A stretch of 64,000 nt of DNA from Accumulibacter sp. (GTDB lineage: Bacteria; Pseudomonadota; Gammaproteobacteria; Burkholderiales; Rhodocyclaceae). Of this stretch, positions 56,271 to 64,000 are shown in pieces (position 1 is the first letter of the stretch; each line of letters starts with the position of its first letter). The stretch covers positions 62,001 through 126,000 of the forward strand of contig NZ_JAPUVI010000105.1 in assembly GCF_029255285.1 (NCBI RefSeq), read 5' to 3'. The position numbers were made by a program, and so were the translations under genes. The notes beneath the pieces are model-generated. The model was given only the letters and a program-made list of their open reading frames with translations, was not told the DNA's origin and did no database searches.

Positions 56271-57713
56271 TCAGACGACATACTGGTCAAGGTAATCGTG
56301 CACCGCCAGGTTCCCCAGGCCCTGCATGTCGAGCGACGACCTGAGGATACGTTCCTGCCGCTCCTCGGAAAAACGGCGTGCGAGGTGTTTCTTGAACTTT
56401 TCGACCAACACCGGTATTCCTTCGAGACGTCGACGGCGATGCCCGAGCGGATACTCGACAAGCAGTTCGGCCGTGCGGCTGCCATCGGCGAAAAAAACCT
56501 GAACGGCGTTGGCGATCGAGCGTTTGTCGGGATCCAGGTAGTCCGCCGTAAAGCGCGCATCCTCGACGACCTCGATCTTCGCACGCAACGTGTCGATACG
56601 CGGATCCGACGCCGCGCCGTCCTCGTAGGCGTCGGCCGTCAGTTCCCCATGAATCAGCGCAAAGGCGACCATGTACTGCAGGCAATGGTCGCGGTCGGCC
56701 GGATTATGCAGAGGTCCTTTCTTATCGATGATCCGTATGGCCGATTCGTGCGTGCGAATGACCAGTTTCTCGATTTCGGGTAGTCGACCGGAGACCTGCG
56801 GATGCAGCCTGACCGCACACTCGACGGCCGTCTGGGCATGGAATTCCGCCGGGAAACTGATCTTGAACAGAATGTTCTCCATCACGTAACTGGTGTAGGG
56901 CCGCCCGACGCGGAACTCTCGTCCCCTGAATAAGGCGTCGTAGAAGCCCCAGGTGCGGGTGGTCAACACCGCGGGGTAACCCATTTCTCCCTTCATCGAA
57001 AAAAGGGCGAGTAGCACGCCTCGCGCGGTGGCATCGCCGCCCGCCCACGACTTGCGCGAGCCGGTGTTCGGCGCGTGCCGATAGGTGCGCAAGGGCTGGC
57101 CATCGACGAAGGCCTGCGAAACGGCGTCGATGATCTGCTGTCGCCCGCCACCCATGAGGCCGGTACACACCGCAGCGGTCGCCACCTTGACGAGCACGAC
57201 ATGGTCCAGACCAACGCGATTGAAACTGTTTTCGAGCGCCAGGACACCTTGTATCTCATAGGCTTTGACCATTGCCTCGAGCACCTGTTGCAGCACAAAC
57301 GGCGCTTCTCCGCCGGCCACCCGAGTGCGCGACAGCCAGTCGGCCGTGGCGAGAATTCCGCCCAGATTGTCCGACGGATGACCCCATTCAGCCGCCAGCC
57401 AGGTATCGTTGAAATCGAGCCAGCGAATCATGGTGCCGATGTTGAAGGCCGCCTGCACCGGGTCGAGAACGAATCCGGTGCCCGGGACTCGCGCCCCGTG
57501 CGGCACCACGGTGCCCGCAACGACTGGTCCCAGCAAGCGGGTGCAGGCCGGATAGTCGAGTGCGGCGAGCCCGCAGCCCAGCGCGTCGATCAGGCAGTAA
57601 CGTGCCGTCTCGAACGAGCTTCGCGCCGGGATCTTGTAGTCGAGGACGTAATCGGCGATATCGACCAGGATCTTGTCCGGCTCCGGGCGGGCGGCAGGTA
57701 GGCGTGTAGACAT
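56271..57713 (-). CDS. prpD: 2-methylcitrate dehydratase PrpD
   Basis: A 480-residue MmgE/PrpD-family enzyme, dehydrating 2-methylcitrate in the methylcitrate cycle that oxidises propionyl-CoA. Seen: [40 protein letters not shown], and [11 protein letters not shown]. The length equals E. coli PrpD. ATG at 57713 lies 10 bases after the prpC stop. Confidence 0.93.
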   Translation of the reverse strand: MSTRLPAARPEPDKILVDIADYVLDYKIPARSSFETARYCLIDALGCGLAALDYPACTRLLGPVVAGTVVPHGARVPGTGFVLDPVQAAFNIGTMIRWLDFNDTWLAAEWGHPSDNLGGILATADWLSRTRVAGGEAPFVLQQVLEAMVKAYEIQGVLALENSFNRVGLDHVVLVKVATAAVCTGLMGGGRQQIIDAVSQAFVDGQPLRTYRHAPNTGSRKSWAGGDATARGVLLALFSMKGEMGYPAVLTTRTWGFYDALFRGREFRVGRPYTSYVMENILFKISFPAEFHAQTAVECAVRLHPQVSGRLPEIEKLVIRTHESAIRIIDKKGPLHNPADRDHCLQYMVAFALIHGELTADAYEDGAASDPRIDTLRAKIEVVEDARFTADYLDPDKRSIANAVQVFFADGSRTAELLVEYPLGHRRRRLEGIPVLVEKFKKHLARRFSEERQERILRSSLDMQGLGNLAVHDYLDQYVV

Positions 57714-57723
57714 GGATGGGGTT

Positions 57724-58881
57724 TCACGTTCTTTGCTCGATGATGATGAAGTTCTGCGCCTCGGGTCCGATATAGCGCGCAGAAGGACGGATGAGTCTGC
57801 CGTCGACTCGTTGCTCGAGGACATGGGCGGCCCAGCCGCTGGTTCGGGCAATGACGAACAATGGTGTAAACATGGGCGTCGGGACGGCCAGCATGTGGTA
57901 AACCACGGCCGAGAACCAGTCTACGTTGGGAAACATTCGCTTTTCTTCCCACATCACGGCCTCGATGCGGCTCGCGATGTCGAACAGCACCCTATTGTCG
58001 CCATCGACGCACAGTTGTTCGGCGACGGCGCGGATCACTTTGTGGCGCGGGTCGGCAATAGTGTACAGCGGGTGCCCGAAGCCGATGATGATCTCGCGGT
58101 TTTCAATCCGGCGGCGAATGTCGCTTTCCGCGTGCGCCGGGTCGTTGTAGCGGCTTTGTATCTCGAAAGCGACCTCGTTGGCGCCGCCGTGCAGGCGGCC
58201 GCTGAGAGCGCCGATAGCTCCGCTGATCGCCGCGTACAAGTCGGCGCCGGTACCGGTAATCGTCCGCGCGGTGAAGGTCGAGGCATTGAACTCGTGTTCC
58301 GCATAAAGGACCAGTGACTTGTCAAGACAACTGGCGTGCAGCGCCGTCGGTGGCTTGCCGTGCAAGAGGTGCAGAAAGTGAGCCGCAATCGACTCGTCGT
58401 CGGTCTCGGTGTCGATACGACGACCATTGTGCGACCAGTGATACCAATAGAGCAGCATCGACCCGAAGCTGGCGATCAGCCGGTTGGCTATCTCGCGCGC
58501 CGCGCCGGGGTTATGGTCCTGTGCTTCCGGCAGTATCGTCCCGAGTGCCGAGCAACCGCTGCGCAAGACATCCATCGGGTGCGCCGACGCCGGAAGATTT
58601 TCCAGCATTGGCCGCAGCATGACCGGCAAGCCGCGCAATGTCTTGAGCTTCTTTCGATATTGCTTGAGCTGCGTGCAAGTGGGCAAGCGGCCATAGAGGA
58701 GCAGGTAGGCCACCTCTTCGAAAGTGGCATGCTCAGCCAGAGCAATGACATCAAAGCCACGGTAGTACAGGTCATTGCCCGCACGACCGACGGCACAGAC
58801 CGCTGTGTCACCGGCCACCACACCGGAAAGCGCGACGGATTTCTTGCTTCGCGGTAACGGCTTCTGAGCTTTGTCGCCCAT
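57724..58881 (-). CDS. prpC: 2-methylcitrate synthase PrpC
   Basis: A 385-residue citrate synthase-fold enzyme condensing propionyl-CoA with oxaloacetate. Family and active-site segments: [15 protein letters not shown] (His), G-F-G-H-P-L-Y (His), and the Asp in N-V-D-W-F-S. The short length and Y-R-G start fit PrpC rather than housekeeping GltA. First gene of a prpC-prpD unit; no prpB is next to it. Confidence 0.92.
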   Translation of the reverse strand: MGDKAQKPLPRSKKSVALSGVVAGDTAVCAVGRAGNDLYYRGFDVIALAEHATFEEVAYLLLYGRLPTCTQLKQYRKKLKTLRGLPVMLRPMLENLPASAHPMDVLRSGCSALGTILPEAQDHNPGAAREIANRLIASFGSMLLYWYHWSHNGRRIDTETDDESIAAHFLHLLHGKPPTALHASCLDKSLVLYAEHEFNASTFTARTITGTGADLYAAISGAIGALSGRLHGGANEVAFEIQSRYNDPAHAESDIRRRIENREIIIGFGHPLYTIADPRHKVIRAVAEQLCVDGDNRVLFDIASRIEAVMWEEKRMFPNVDWFSAVVYHMLAVPTPMFTPLFVIARTSGWAAHVLEQRVDGRLIRPSARYIGPEAQNFIIIEQRT

Positions 58882-59536
58882 CGTCTCCTCCCCTCGTCAC
58901 GAAGTGGCAGGCATCTGGCGGCTGGTATGAGGGAGATCTCCCGATGTTCGGGAGGTGCCGACCGCCAGTCCGGCCGACGGGTCGGCGAGTCGCTCCTGAA
59001 ACCCATATTGCCCAGCCACACCGCCCGAATGTCGCGGCCGGCAACGATTGAGGGATGAGTATTCCCGAGTTTGCCTATGACGGTCAACTGGAAGCCCCAA
59101 AATGAATGGCCGCAAGTCATCTGTCCGGTACGCGTTGCTCCAAATGCGCACGGCGTGGGGCTGTGTCGGGTCACCGCCAAACTTCCGAGCCTCGCGTCAT
59201 TTAGCACGGCAGGCGCCTTCCCTTTGGAAGGAGGGGGCGATGTCCGGCAGGCAGAGTTTTCATGGGTCTTGTCCAGGTCGAAACGCAAGGCCACTCCGAG
59301 AGCCATGATATTCTGGCCGAAAGGCGGCGCTGGCGCCCGGTAGCTCTGGGCCAGCCAGAGGATCGCCCTGGTGGCGGCCGGGCCAGTGAAGTGGCAGGCG
59401 GGTGAACGGTATCTCGCTGTGCCGGCCGCTCCGCTGCAGGTAGTGCTTACCCATCGGGCACGGAAGCAGTACACTGGAAGAGCGTGCCTCAGCACGCTTC
59501 GATCGTTGTCGATACTTGGAACCAAGGATCACGTCA
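58882..59536. other. 655-bp divergent intergenic region
   Basis: Lies between prpC (minus) and the repeat-containing receiver gene (plus), so it must hold both promoters. Short frames on both strands lack start signals or protein-like character. No regulator binding site or RNA is recognised. Confidence 0.45.
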
Positions 59537-60907
59537 ATGTCCGCCATCGAGAGCTTGTTGTTGATCGCCGCTGGTGTATTCGTGGCTTTCTTACTGTTCC
59601 GTCTGTTCGTCTCCCGCCGGTCTGCTGCCCGGAATCGCTCGGCAACTGCCGAGGCAGCCACTTCGGCAGCGCAACCGTCAGCCGCCGACGATCTCGCTCG
59701 CCGCGAGGCCGCGCGCCAGGCCGCCGAGGAGGCCGCTCGTCGCGAGACCGAGCGCCAGGCCGCCGAGGAGACCGCTCGCCGCGAAGCCGAGCGCCAGGCC
59801 GCCGAGGAGGCCGCTCGTCGCGAGGCCGCGCGCCAAGCCGCCGAGGAGGCCGCTCGTCGCGAGGCCGCGCGCCAGGCCGCCGAGGAGGCCGCTCGCCGCG
59901 AAGCCGAGCGCCAGGCCGCCGAGGAAGCCGCTCGCCGTGAAGCCGAGCGCCAGGCCGCCGAGGAGGCCGCTCGCCGCGAGGCCGCGCGCCAAGCCGCCGA
60001 GGAGGCCGCTCGCCGCGAAGCCGCGCGCCAGGCCGCCGAGGAGGCCGCTCGTCGCGAGGCCGCGCGCCAGGCCGCCGAGGAGGCCGCTCGCCGCGAAGCC
60101 GCGCGCCAGGCCGCCGAGGAGGCCGCTCGTCGCGAGGCCGCGCGCCAGGCCGCCGAGGAGGCCGCTCGTCACGAAGCCCAGCGCCAGGCCGCCGAGGAGG
60201 CCGCTCGTCGCGAAGCCGCGCGCCAAGCCGCCGAGGAGGCCGCTCGTCGCGAAGCCCAGCGCCAGGCCGCCGAGGAGGCCGCTCGCCGCGAAGCCCAGCG
60301 CCAGGCCGCCGAGGAAGCGGCCCGCCTTGAGGCAGAACGCCAGGCGGTCGAGGAAGCGCTTCGCCTCGAAGAGACGGAGCGCCTGGCCGTCGAAGCGGCG
60401 ATCCTTCGGGAAACCGAGCGACAAGCCAGAGAGGCTCGCCTCCAGGCGGCGCGTAAGGCAACCGAGGACGCCGAACGCCAGGCTCGTGCCGCGGCTACCC
60501 GGACAGCGGCGGCCAAGGCGAAGGGACCGGCGGAAACGGTGGTCATGGTGGCCGATGACTCCAAGGTCGTACGAATCAAGACCGGCCGCCTGCTCGGCGC
60601 GCATCAGTATCAAGTTCGGATGGCCGAAGATGGGCTGGATGCGGCACGCCAAATCGCCGAATCGGTCCCCGACGTTCTGGTGACGGATGTCGACATGCCC
60701 GGCATGGGCGGCTTCGAGCTGGCGCGTCAGGTTCGCGCCGATCCGCGAAGTGCGCATGTGCCAATCATCATGGTGACTTCCGACAGTGAACAATTGCGCG
60801 ACGAGGCGGCGGCGGCAGGCGTCAACGTCATGCTCGGCAAGCCTTACCCGGAAGAACAACTGATTGCTCACATACAGCGCCTGATGGGCGCTCAGTCCGG
60901 CGGATGA
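59537..60907 (+). CDS. membrane-anchored receiver-domain protein with long Ala/Glu/Arg repeat helix
   Basis: A 456-residue protein in three parts. Residues 6-28: one membrane helix (L-L-L-I-A-A-G-V-F-V-A-F-L-L-F). Residues 55-262: sixteen 13-residue repeats R-R-E-A-A-R-Q-A-A-E-E-A-A with the fifth position A, E or Q, continuing in degenerate form to about 320; charge pattern predicts a long single helix or coiled coil of some 40 nm. Residues about 333-452: a receiver domain with V-A-D-D-S, phospho-Asp in V-T-D-V-D-M-P-G, T in M-V-T-S-D and K in G-K-P-Y. The repeat arm may hold the receiver far from the membrane. No partner kinase adjacent. ATG at 59537 chosen because the helix begins right after it. 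Confidence 0.82.
   Translation: MSAIESLLLIAAGVFVAFLLFRLFVSRRSAARNRSATAEAATSAAQPSAADDLARREAARQAAEEAARRETERQAAEETARREAERQAAEEAARREAARQAAEEAARREAARQAAEEAARREAERQAAEEAARREAERQAAEEAARREAARQAAEEAARREAARQAAEEAARREAARQAAEEAARREAARQAAEEAARREAARQAAEEAARHEAQRQAAEEAARREAARQAAEEAARREAQRQAAEEAARREAQRQAAEEAARLEAERQAVEEALRLEETERLAVEAAILRETERQAREARLQAARKATEDAERQARAAATRTAAAKAKGPAETVVMVADDSKVVRIKTGRLLGAHQYQVRMAEDGLDAARQIAESVPDVLVTDVDMPGMGGFELARQVRADPRSAHVPIIMVTSDSEQLRDEAAAAGVNVMLGKPYPEEQLIAHIQRLMGAQSGG
59699..60322 (+). repeat. sixteen tandem 39-bp repeats
   Basis: Sixteen contiguous 39-base units in the codon frame of the gene, each reading CGCCGCGAGGCCGCGCGCCA then about 19 bases ending GAGGCCGCT with small changes. 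Near-identical units, no spacers, so not CRISPR. Because 39 is a multiple of 3, all reading frames stay open across the array, giving several long false frames. Likely to vary in copy number between strains. Confidence 0.95.
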
Positions 60908-61016
60908 CACGCCACCGGAAGTCGCTTGGCGTGCGGCGAACCACCACTCGTCTCGATTCGGGTCAGGCGTACCGGCTAACGCAAGTGACGCGCCGCACGA
61001 ACTCGCCACTTTCTAT

Positions 61017-61412
61017 GTGCCGCACACCGTGACAGCGGCCCCGGAATTCCGGGTCGTCTGCCTGTGTGCCGACTGGTGCGGCGTTTGCCGGGAATACGCG
61101 GCCGCTTTCAGAAGTGTCGCCGGCCAGTTTCCGGCGGTCGCTTTCCACTGGCTGGACATCGAAGGCCAGGCCGATGAACTGGGCGATCTGGATGTCGAGA
61201 ACTTCCCGACCTTGCTCATCGGGCGACGAGAGGAAGTCCTTTTCTACGGCACCATGCCGCCGGCACCGGCACACCTCAAGCGCACCCTGGAGGCTTTCCT
61301 GCAACAGACGCGAGAGGAAAGCCGCGAGTACGCGTTCTCCAGCGTCGAACGGCGCTGCTGGCAAGACGATGCCGACCTGCGTCGGCTGGCAACGGGAGCG
61401 GAAGGGTCGTAG
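61017..61412 (+). CDS. thioredoxin-like protein
   Basis: A 131-residue thioredoxin-fold protein with active site C-A-D-W-C-G-V-C-R-E-Y and the cis-Pro segment N-F-P-T-L-L-I-G. There is no signal peptide, so it is probably cytoplasmic. The start is uncertain: GTG at 61017 or 61029, no ATG in frame. A C-terminal tail of about 30 residues follows the fold. It follows the receiver gene by 109 bases; a shared role is not evident. Confidence 0.75.
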   Translation: MPHTVTAAPEFRVVCLCADWCGVCREYAAAFRSVAGQFPAVAFHWLDIEGQADELGDLDVENFPTLLIGRREEVLFYGTMPPAPAHLKRTLEAFLQQTREESREYAFSSVERRCWQDDADLRRLATGAEGS

Positions 61413-61783
61413 CCGAGAGCTGGGCGGGCGACGGCGACGGAGCTTCCAGACGACCTGGATGAGAAGCCCCCCGACCGGCCGGCTCGGCTTGACGCTGGTG
61501 AACAAGAGCGTCATGACAGCGTGACCCTTCCATCATTGGCAGGGCATGGGCCTCGCTTTTTTGGTGCTGTGAAGAGGTGAAATTCATGTCCAGTCGCCGG
61601 GCGGCCAGACGCCCCAGGGCGGCGTAGCGAAGCGCTATCGGCGGCAGGCGGGCACGGGCGCCGGGGGCGTCGACCTGTTCCTCGGCGCCGCGCTGTATGC
61701 TTGAGCAATCGTCTGCTTGCTCGATGGCGTGCCTCGAGAAGCGAGGCGTGCTTCTTTGATAACGGCTGACAAGGGAGTGCCGC
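61413..61783. other. 371-bp gap without recognised gene
   Basis: No supported coding frame. The last 50 bases carry the ribosome-binding site (GGGAG) of the channel gene. No repeat or RNA recognised. Confidence 0.4.
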
Positions 61784-62227
61784 ATGATCCTGATCAACCT
61801 GGCGATCGGTTTGCTGACCATGATGGGGTGTCTCATCGTGCAGATCAGCTTCTCGTTCTGGAGTTTGCGCTACGCAACGCGCCAGGCGGATGAACCCGGG
61901 CCCGGCAACGGACTGTTGGCCGGCATCCTTACGCTGCTCATGGCAATGCTGATCATGATGCTCGGCAACTTCTTGCAGATCGTGCTCTGGGGCACGCTGT
62001 TCTACTGGCTGGGCGAGTTCCACGAGTTTTACGAAGCGGTCTACCACTCGGCGGTCAATTTCACCTCGCTTGGCTACGGCGACGTCGTGATGAGCGCCCA
62101 ACGGAAACTCCTCGGTCCGCTCGAGGCACTCAACGGCATCCTGATGCTCGGTCTGACCAGCGCCGCGTTGCTGGGCATACTGCAGTACCTGAGCAAGGCG
62201 AAGCAGCAACGGCAAGATCGAAATTGA
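61784..62227 (+). CDS. potassium channel pore (two-helix ion channel) protein
   Basis: A 147-residue membrane protein with hydrophobic segments at about 2-24, 44-70 and 108-130. Between the last two is the pore loop with the selectivity filter T-S-L-G-Y-G-D, the K+ channel signature. No cytoplasmic ligand-binding domain is attached, unlike Kch or MthK. GGGAG precedes the ATG. Confidence 0.8.
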   Translation: MILINLAIGLLTMMGCLIVQISFSFWSLRYATRQADEPGPGNGLLAGILTLLMAMLIMMLGNFLQIVLWGTLFYWLGEFHEFYEAVYHSAVNFTSLGYGDVVMSAQRKLLGPLEALNGILMLGLTSAALLGILQYLSKAKQQRQDRN

Positions 62228-62335
62228 GTGGCGGACGACGTCGTGCCGCAGGAGCGCGTTCGGTATACTCGGTTCGATAGGAAGTCCCGACTTAGATCGA
62301 CGTCCATCACCCCGACCAACAGAATAGGAGTTACT

Positions 62336-62701
62336 GTGAAGATAAGAACCGCTGCCTGCTGTCTGCTCGCCTTCTGCGCCTCGTCCACCGTCTTCGCCGC
62401 CGAGAGCAAGAAACCCCAGGCAATCCACTTCGAAACCACCACCTGCGGCAACCTGCTGGACATCTTCGCCGCCGCCGATCCGAAATTGAACAAGGACACG
62501 AAGATGCTCAAGGGGGCGCAGGATAGGGCTTTTGCCTTCGTCGCCTGGACGCATGGCTACCTGAACGGCCGTGACGGCATCGACGCCAAGCGGTATCCGT
62601 TCAATCAGGCGGGCGTTACCCAGTTGGTCGGCGAGATCTACAAGGCCTGCAAAGGAAACGATCCCAAGCTCTTCCTTGACGTCGTAAAGGAGATCCATTG
62701 A
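62336..62701 (+). CDS. small periplasmic protein, HdeA/HdeB-like
   Basis: A 121-residue exported protein. GTG at 62336 has AGGAG five bases upstream and gives a clean signal peptide (T-A-A-C-C-L-L-A-F-C-A-S-S-T-V-F-A-A). The mature part has two Cys (T-T-C-G-N-L-L and Y-K-A-C-K-G) far apart, small size and helical character, like the HdeA family of acid-stress chaperones, where such cysteines form a disulfide. The family call is tentative. It overlaps the next open frame at its stop. Confidence 0.55.
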   Translation: MKIRTAACCLLAFCASSTVFAAESKKPQAIHFETTTCGNLLDIFAAADPKLNKDTKMLKGAQDRAFAFVAWTHGYLNGRDGIDAKRYPFNQAGVTQLVGEIYKACKGNDPKLFLDVVKEIH

Positions 62702-62727
62702 ACTCCACCACCGCGCGAGGAAAGACA

Positions 62728-63141
62728 ATGATGAAATCGCAACTCTCGAGACCGCTTCCCTGCATGGGAGTGATTTTGGCCTTGCTCGGCAGCGGGGCCT
62801 TGGGCTCTGCCGAGGTCCTGGCCGGAGACCACTGGCGGCACGATGGCAAGAGAATCGAGCGCCGGGAATTGGCGCGCGATCTCAATCGGCATGAACGCGA
62901 GCGGCGCGCCTTTGTTGCCGGTGCTGTGGTTCAGCAACACCGTGAATACCAGCGCGACCGCTATGACTACCGCCGGGAAGGTTACGCCGGTCGCTATCGC
63001 GAGTACTACGGTGACGACGATCGCCACGACGGTAGCAACGTCGGCAGCGTTCTCGTCGGCGCGGCCGTGGGCGCCGTGGTTACCGGCGTGATCATGAACA
63101 ACATGAACAAGGACGGTAGCCGGACTACGACGCAACCATGA
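62728..63141 (+). CDS. exported glycine-zipper protein of unknown function
   Basis: A 137-residue protein starting M-M-K-S-Q-L-S with GAGGAA upstream. It has a signal peptide, a strongly charged middle (Arg/Tyr/Asp-rich, residues about 40-100) and a C-terminal hydrophobic zipper V-G-S-V-L-V-G-A-A-V-G-A-V-V-T-G. Proteins of this build associate with the outer membrane or envelope; no family is recognised. 26 bases after the HdeA-like gene. Confidence 0.55.
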   Translation: MMKSQLSRPLPCMGVILALLGSGALGSAEVLAGDHWRHDGKRIERRELARDLNRHERERRAFVAGAVVQQHREYQRDRYDYRREGYAGRYREYYGDDDRHDGSNVGSVLVGAAVGAVVTGVIMNNMNKDGSRTTTQP

Positions 63142-63617
63142 GCCGGGAGATCGGGCGAAGCGAGCTTCGCTGCGTCAGACCGCCGACGACTCCCTGTCCC
63201 GCATGACGACAACCCCGCTCGACGCCATGTCTTGCGGGATTTTTCGTGCAAGCCTCCCGACCTCGCCCAGCCCACGACTGTCACGTCCGCGCGCCTGGCG
63301 GATGGCCTGGCCGGGCGGCCAGGTCGGTTCGTGACTTAGCCTGAACTTACCAGGCCTCCAAGGTAACGCCTAGCTTCAAGGTGACCCGGCCCAGTGGCGC
63401 GACCTGGGTCAAACATTCGAGCGGCGTCTTCACGTCCCGAAGCTTGTGAGCGCTTGACGGTCTTGCCTGGGTTGTCGGTGATGAAGGTCGCGAACAGGCA
63501 CGGGCAACAGGAAGGCTTCGCTGACTCCTTACGCGCACCGACCTGCGACTGGCTCACGGCATCGACGCATCGATGCGCTTTCGACCCTTTGACAATCCAG
63601 GCCAACGACCTCCCAAG
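63142..63617. other. 476-bp gap between convergent genes
   Basis: No supported gene. A minus-strand stretch (63347-63538) reads K-L-R-D-V-K-T-P-L-E-C-L-T-Q-V-A-P-L-G without a start and may be the end of a lost gene. Bases 63175-63250 contain complementary-looking stretches around GACTCCCTGTCCCGCATG and TGCGGGATTTTTCGTG, which could form a terminator stem (CCCGCA / TGCGGG, followed by a T5 run), reading in the plus direction. Confidence 0.4.
63198..63246 (+). terminator. possible intrinsic terminator
   Basis: CCCGCA (about 63199-63204) and TGCGGG (about 63233-63238) can pair across a loop of about 28 bases, and ATTTTT follows directly. The loop is long, so the prediction is weak. It would end transcription of the glycine-zipper gene. 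Confidence 0.35.
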
Positions 63618-64000
63618 CTACACCTTGAAGCGGCGGACCTGATCGGTAAGCGCGGCGGCGAGCTGGTTGAGCCGTTGCACCGATTCCTTTGCTTCGGCAA
63701 GTGCGGCACAGCTTTCGTCGCTCATGCGGGCAATATTATCGACGTGCTGGGCAATTTCGCCACCGGCCGAACGCTGTTCGTTAACCGCTTCCGTGATTCC
63801 GGAGACGCCGCTCGATGCGGTGCTCACGGTCTGGCTCGCCTGATCCAGCCGCGTCGTCACTTGCTTGAGATTCTCCAATCCGGTTTGCAAAGCCGTCTGG
63901 CCCTTCCGGACTTCACCATCGACGGCTTCCGACTGCAGGCCCAGATGGGCAGTGACCTTGTCGATTTCTTGTGCCGACCGGGTCGACTTTTCCGCCAGCT
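63618..64000 (-). CDS. methyl-accepting chemotaxis protein, C-terminal part (cut by window edge)
   Basis: The frame is open to base 64000. It reads (from the edge) L-A-E-K-S-T-R-S-A-Q-E-I-D-K-V, the typical receptor signalling helix, then a long coiled coil with V-S-G-I-T-E-A-V-N-E-Q-R-S-A-G-G-E-I-A-Q-H and the end V-Q-R-L-N-Q-L-A-A-A-L-T-D-Q-V-R-R-F, the standard C-terminal end of MCPs. No C-terminal methyltransferase-tethering pentapeptide. At least the 127 C-terminal residues are present. Confidence 0.88.
   Translation of the reverse strand, partial: LAEKSTRSAQEIDKVTAHLGLQSEAVDGEVRKGQTALQTGLENLKQVTTRLDQASQTVSTASSGVSGITEAVNEQRSAGGEIAQHVDNIARMSDESCAALAEAKESVQRLNQLAAALTDQVRRFKV

Noticed and set aside
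59699-60322. Possible CRISPR array or noncoding satellite
   Set aside because: The units are directly adjacent with no unique spacers and stay in the codon frame of a gene with recognisable domains at both ends.
59678-61009. 443-codon minus-strand frame with Gly/Leu repeats
   Set aside because: Produced by the 39-bp repeat, which keeps all frames open. The plus-strand frame has a membrane helix, a proper start and a receiver domain.

Overview
The window is GC-rich DNA from what is most likely a betaproteobacterium close to Rhodocyclaceae / 'Candidatus Accumulibacter'. That placement is an inference from gene content: cca and queC, a methylcitrate pair (prpD, prpC), a full System I cytochrome c maturation operon beside hypABFCDE, periplasmic multiheme cytochromes, a TAXI solute-binding protein and paired exported molybdenum hydroxylases. 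No rRNA or species-specific marker is present to prove it.

Layout. 1-4.2 kb: end of cca, then an MBOAT O-acyltransferase with a membrane-anchored SGNH-like partner. 4.7-6.8 kb (minus strand): DegT aminotransferase, acyl carrier protein and SDR reductase. 7.0-14.0 kb (minus): two Tat-exported molybdopterin hydroxylases, each with a [2Fe-2S] subunit, separated by XdhC and MocA maturation factors. 14.3-20 kb: queC, a tRNA-Thr(TGT), a TonB-like protein, a PatB/MalY aminotransferase, a TAXI protein and a zinc-ribbon protein. 20.05-34.9 kb: a locus present twice. The full copy (28.3-34.9 kb) encodes an OmpR-type regulator, sensor kinase, DegP protease, TPR protein, CheB-type methylesterase and a gamma-glutamyltransferase-like enzyme. 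The first copy (20.05-22.4 kb) has collapsed to under 1 kb by internal deletions and carries an IS256-family insertion. Between the copies lie a tightly overlapping TIR / four-GAF histidine kinase / receiver operon and a deleted ISNCY-type transposase.

35-39.5 kb (minus) holds a radical SAM/SPASM gene followed by two WD40 propeller genes. Both propeller proteins share the same N-terminal segment, a twin-arginine motif and cysteine-rich CTC motifs. This is the best candidate here for an undescribed system: a radical-SAM-modified, exported beta-propeller. 39.8-40.4 kb is a decayed helicase gene. 40.6-46.7 kb (minus) is hypABFCDE with no hydrogenase structural gene in the window. 47.1-54.2 kb is ccmABCDEFGHI. 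54.3-55.9 kb encodes a NapC/NirT tetraheme cytochrome behind an FNR-like site and a second haem protein with an unusual CX3CH motif.

56-58.9 kb (minus): small membrane protein, prpD, prpC. 59.5-64 kb: a membrane-anchored receiver protein with sixteen 39-bp repeats, a thioredoxin-like protein, a potassium-channel pore protein, two small exported proteins and the C-terminal end of a chemotaxis receptor. The periplasmic redox theme (ccm, cytochromes, exported molybdoenzymes, hyp) fits a respiratory generalist that shifts between oxygen and other acceptors.
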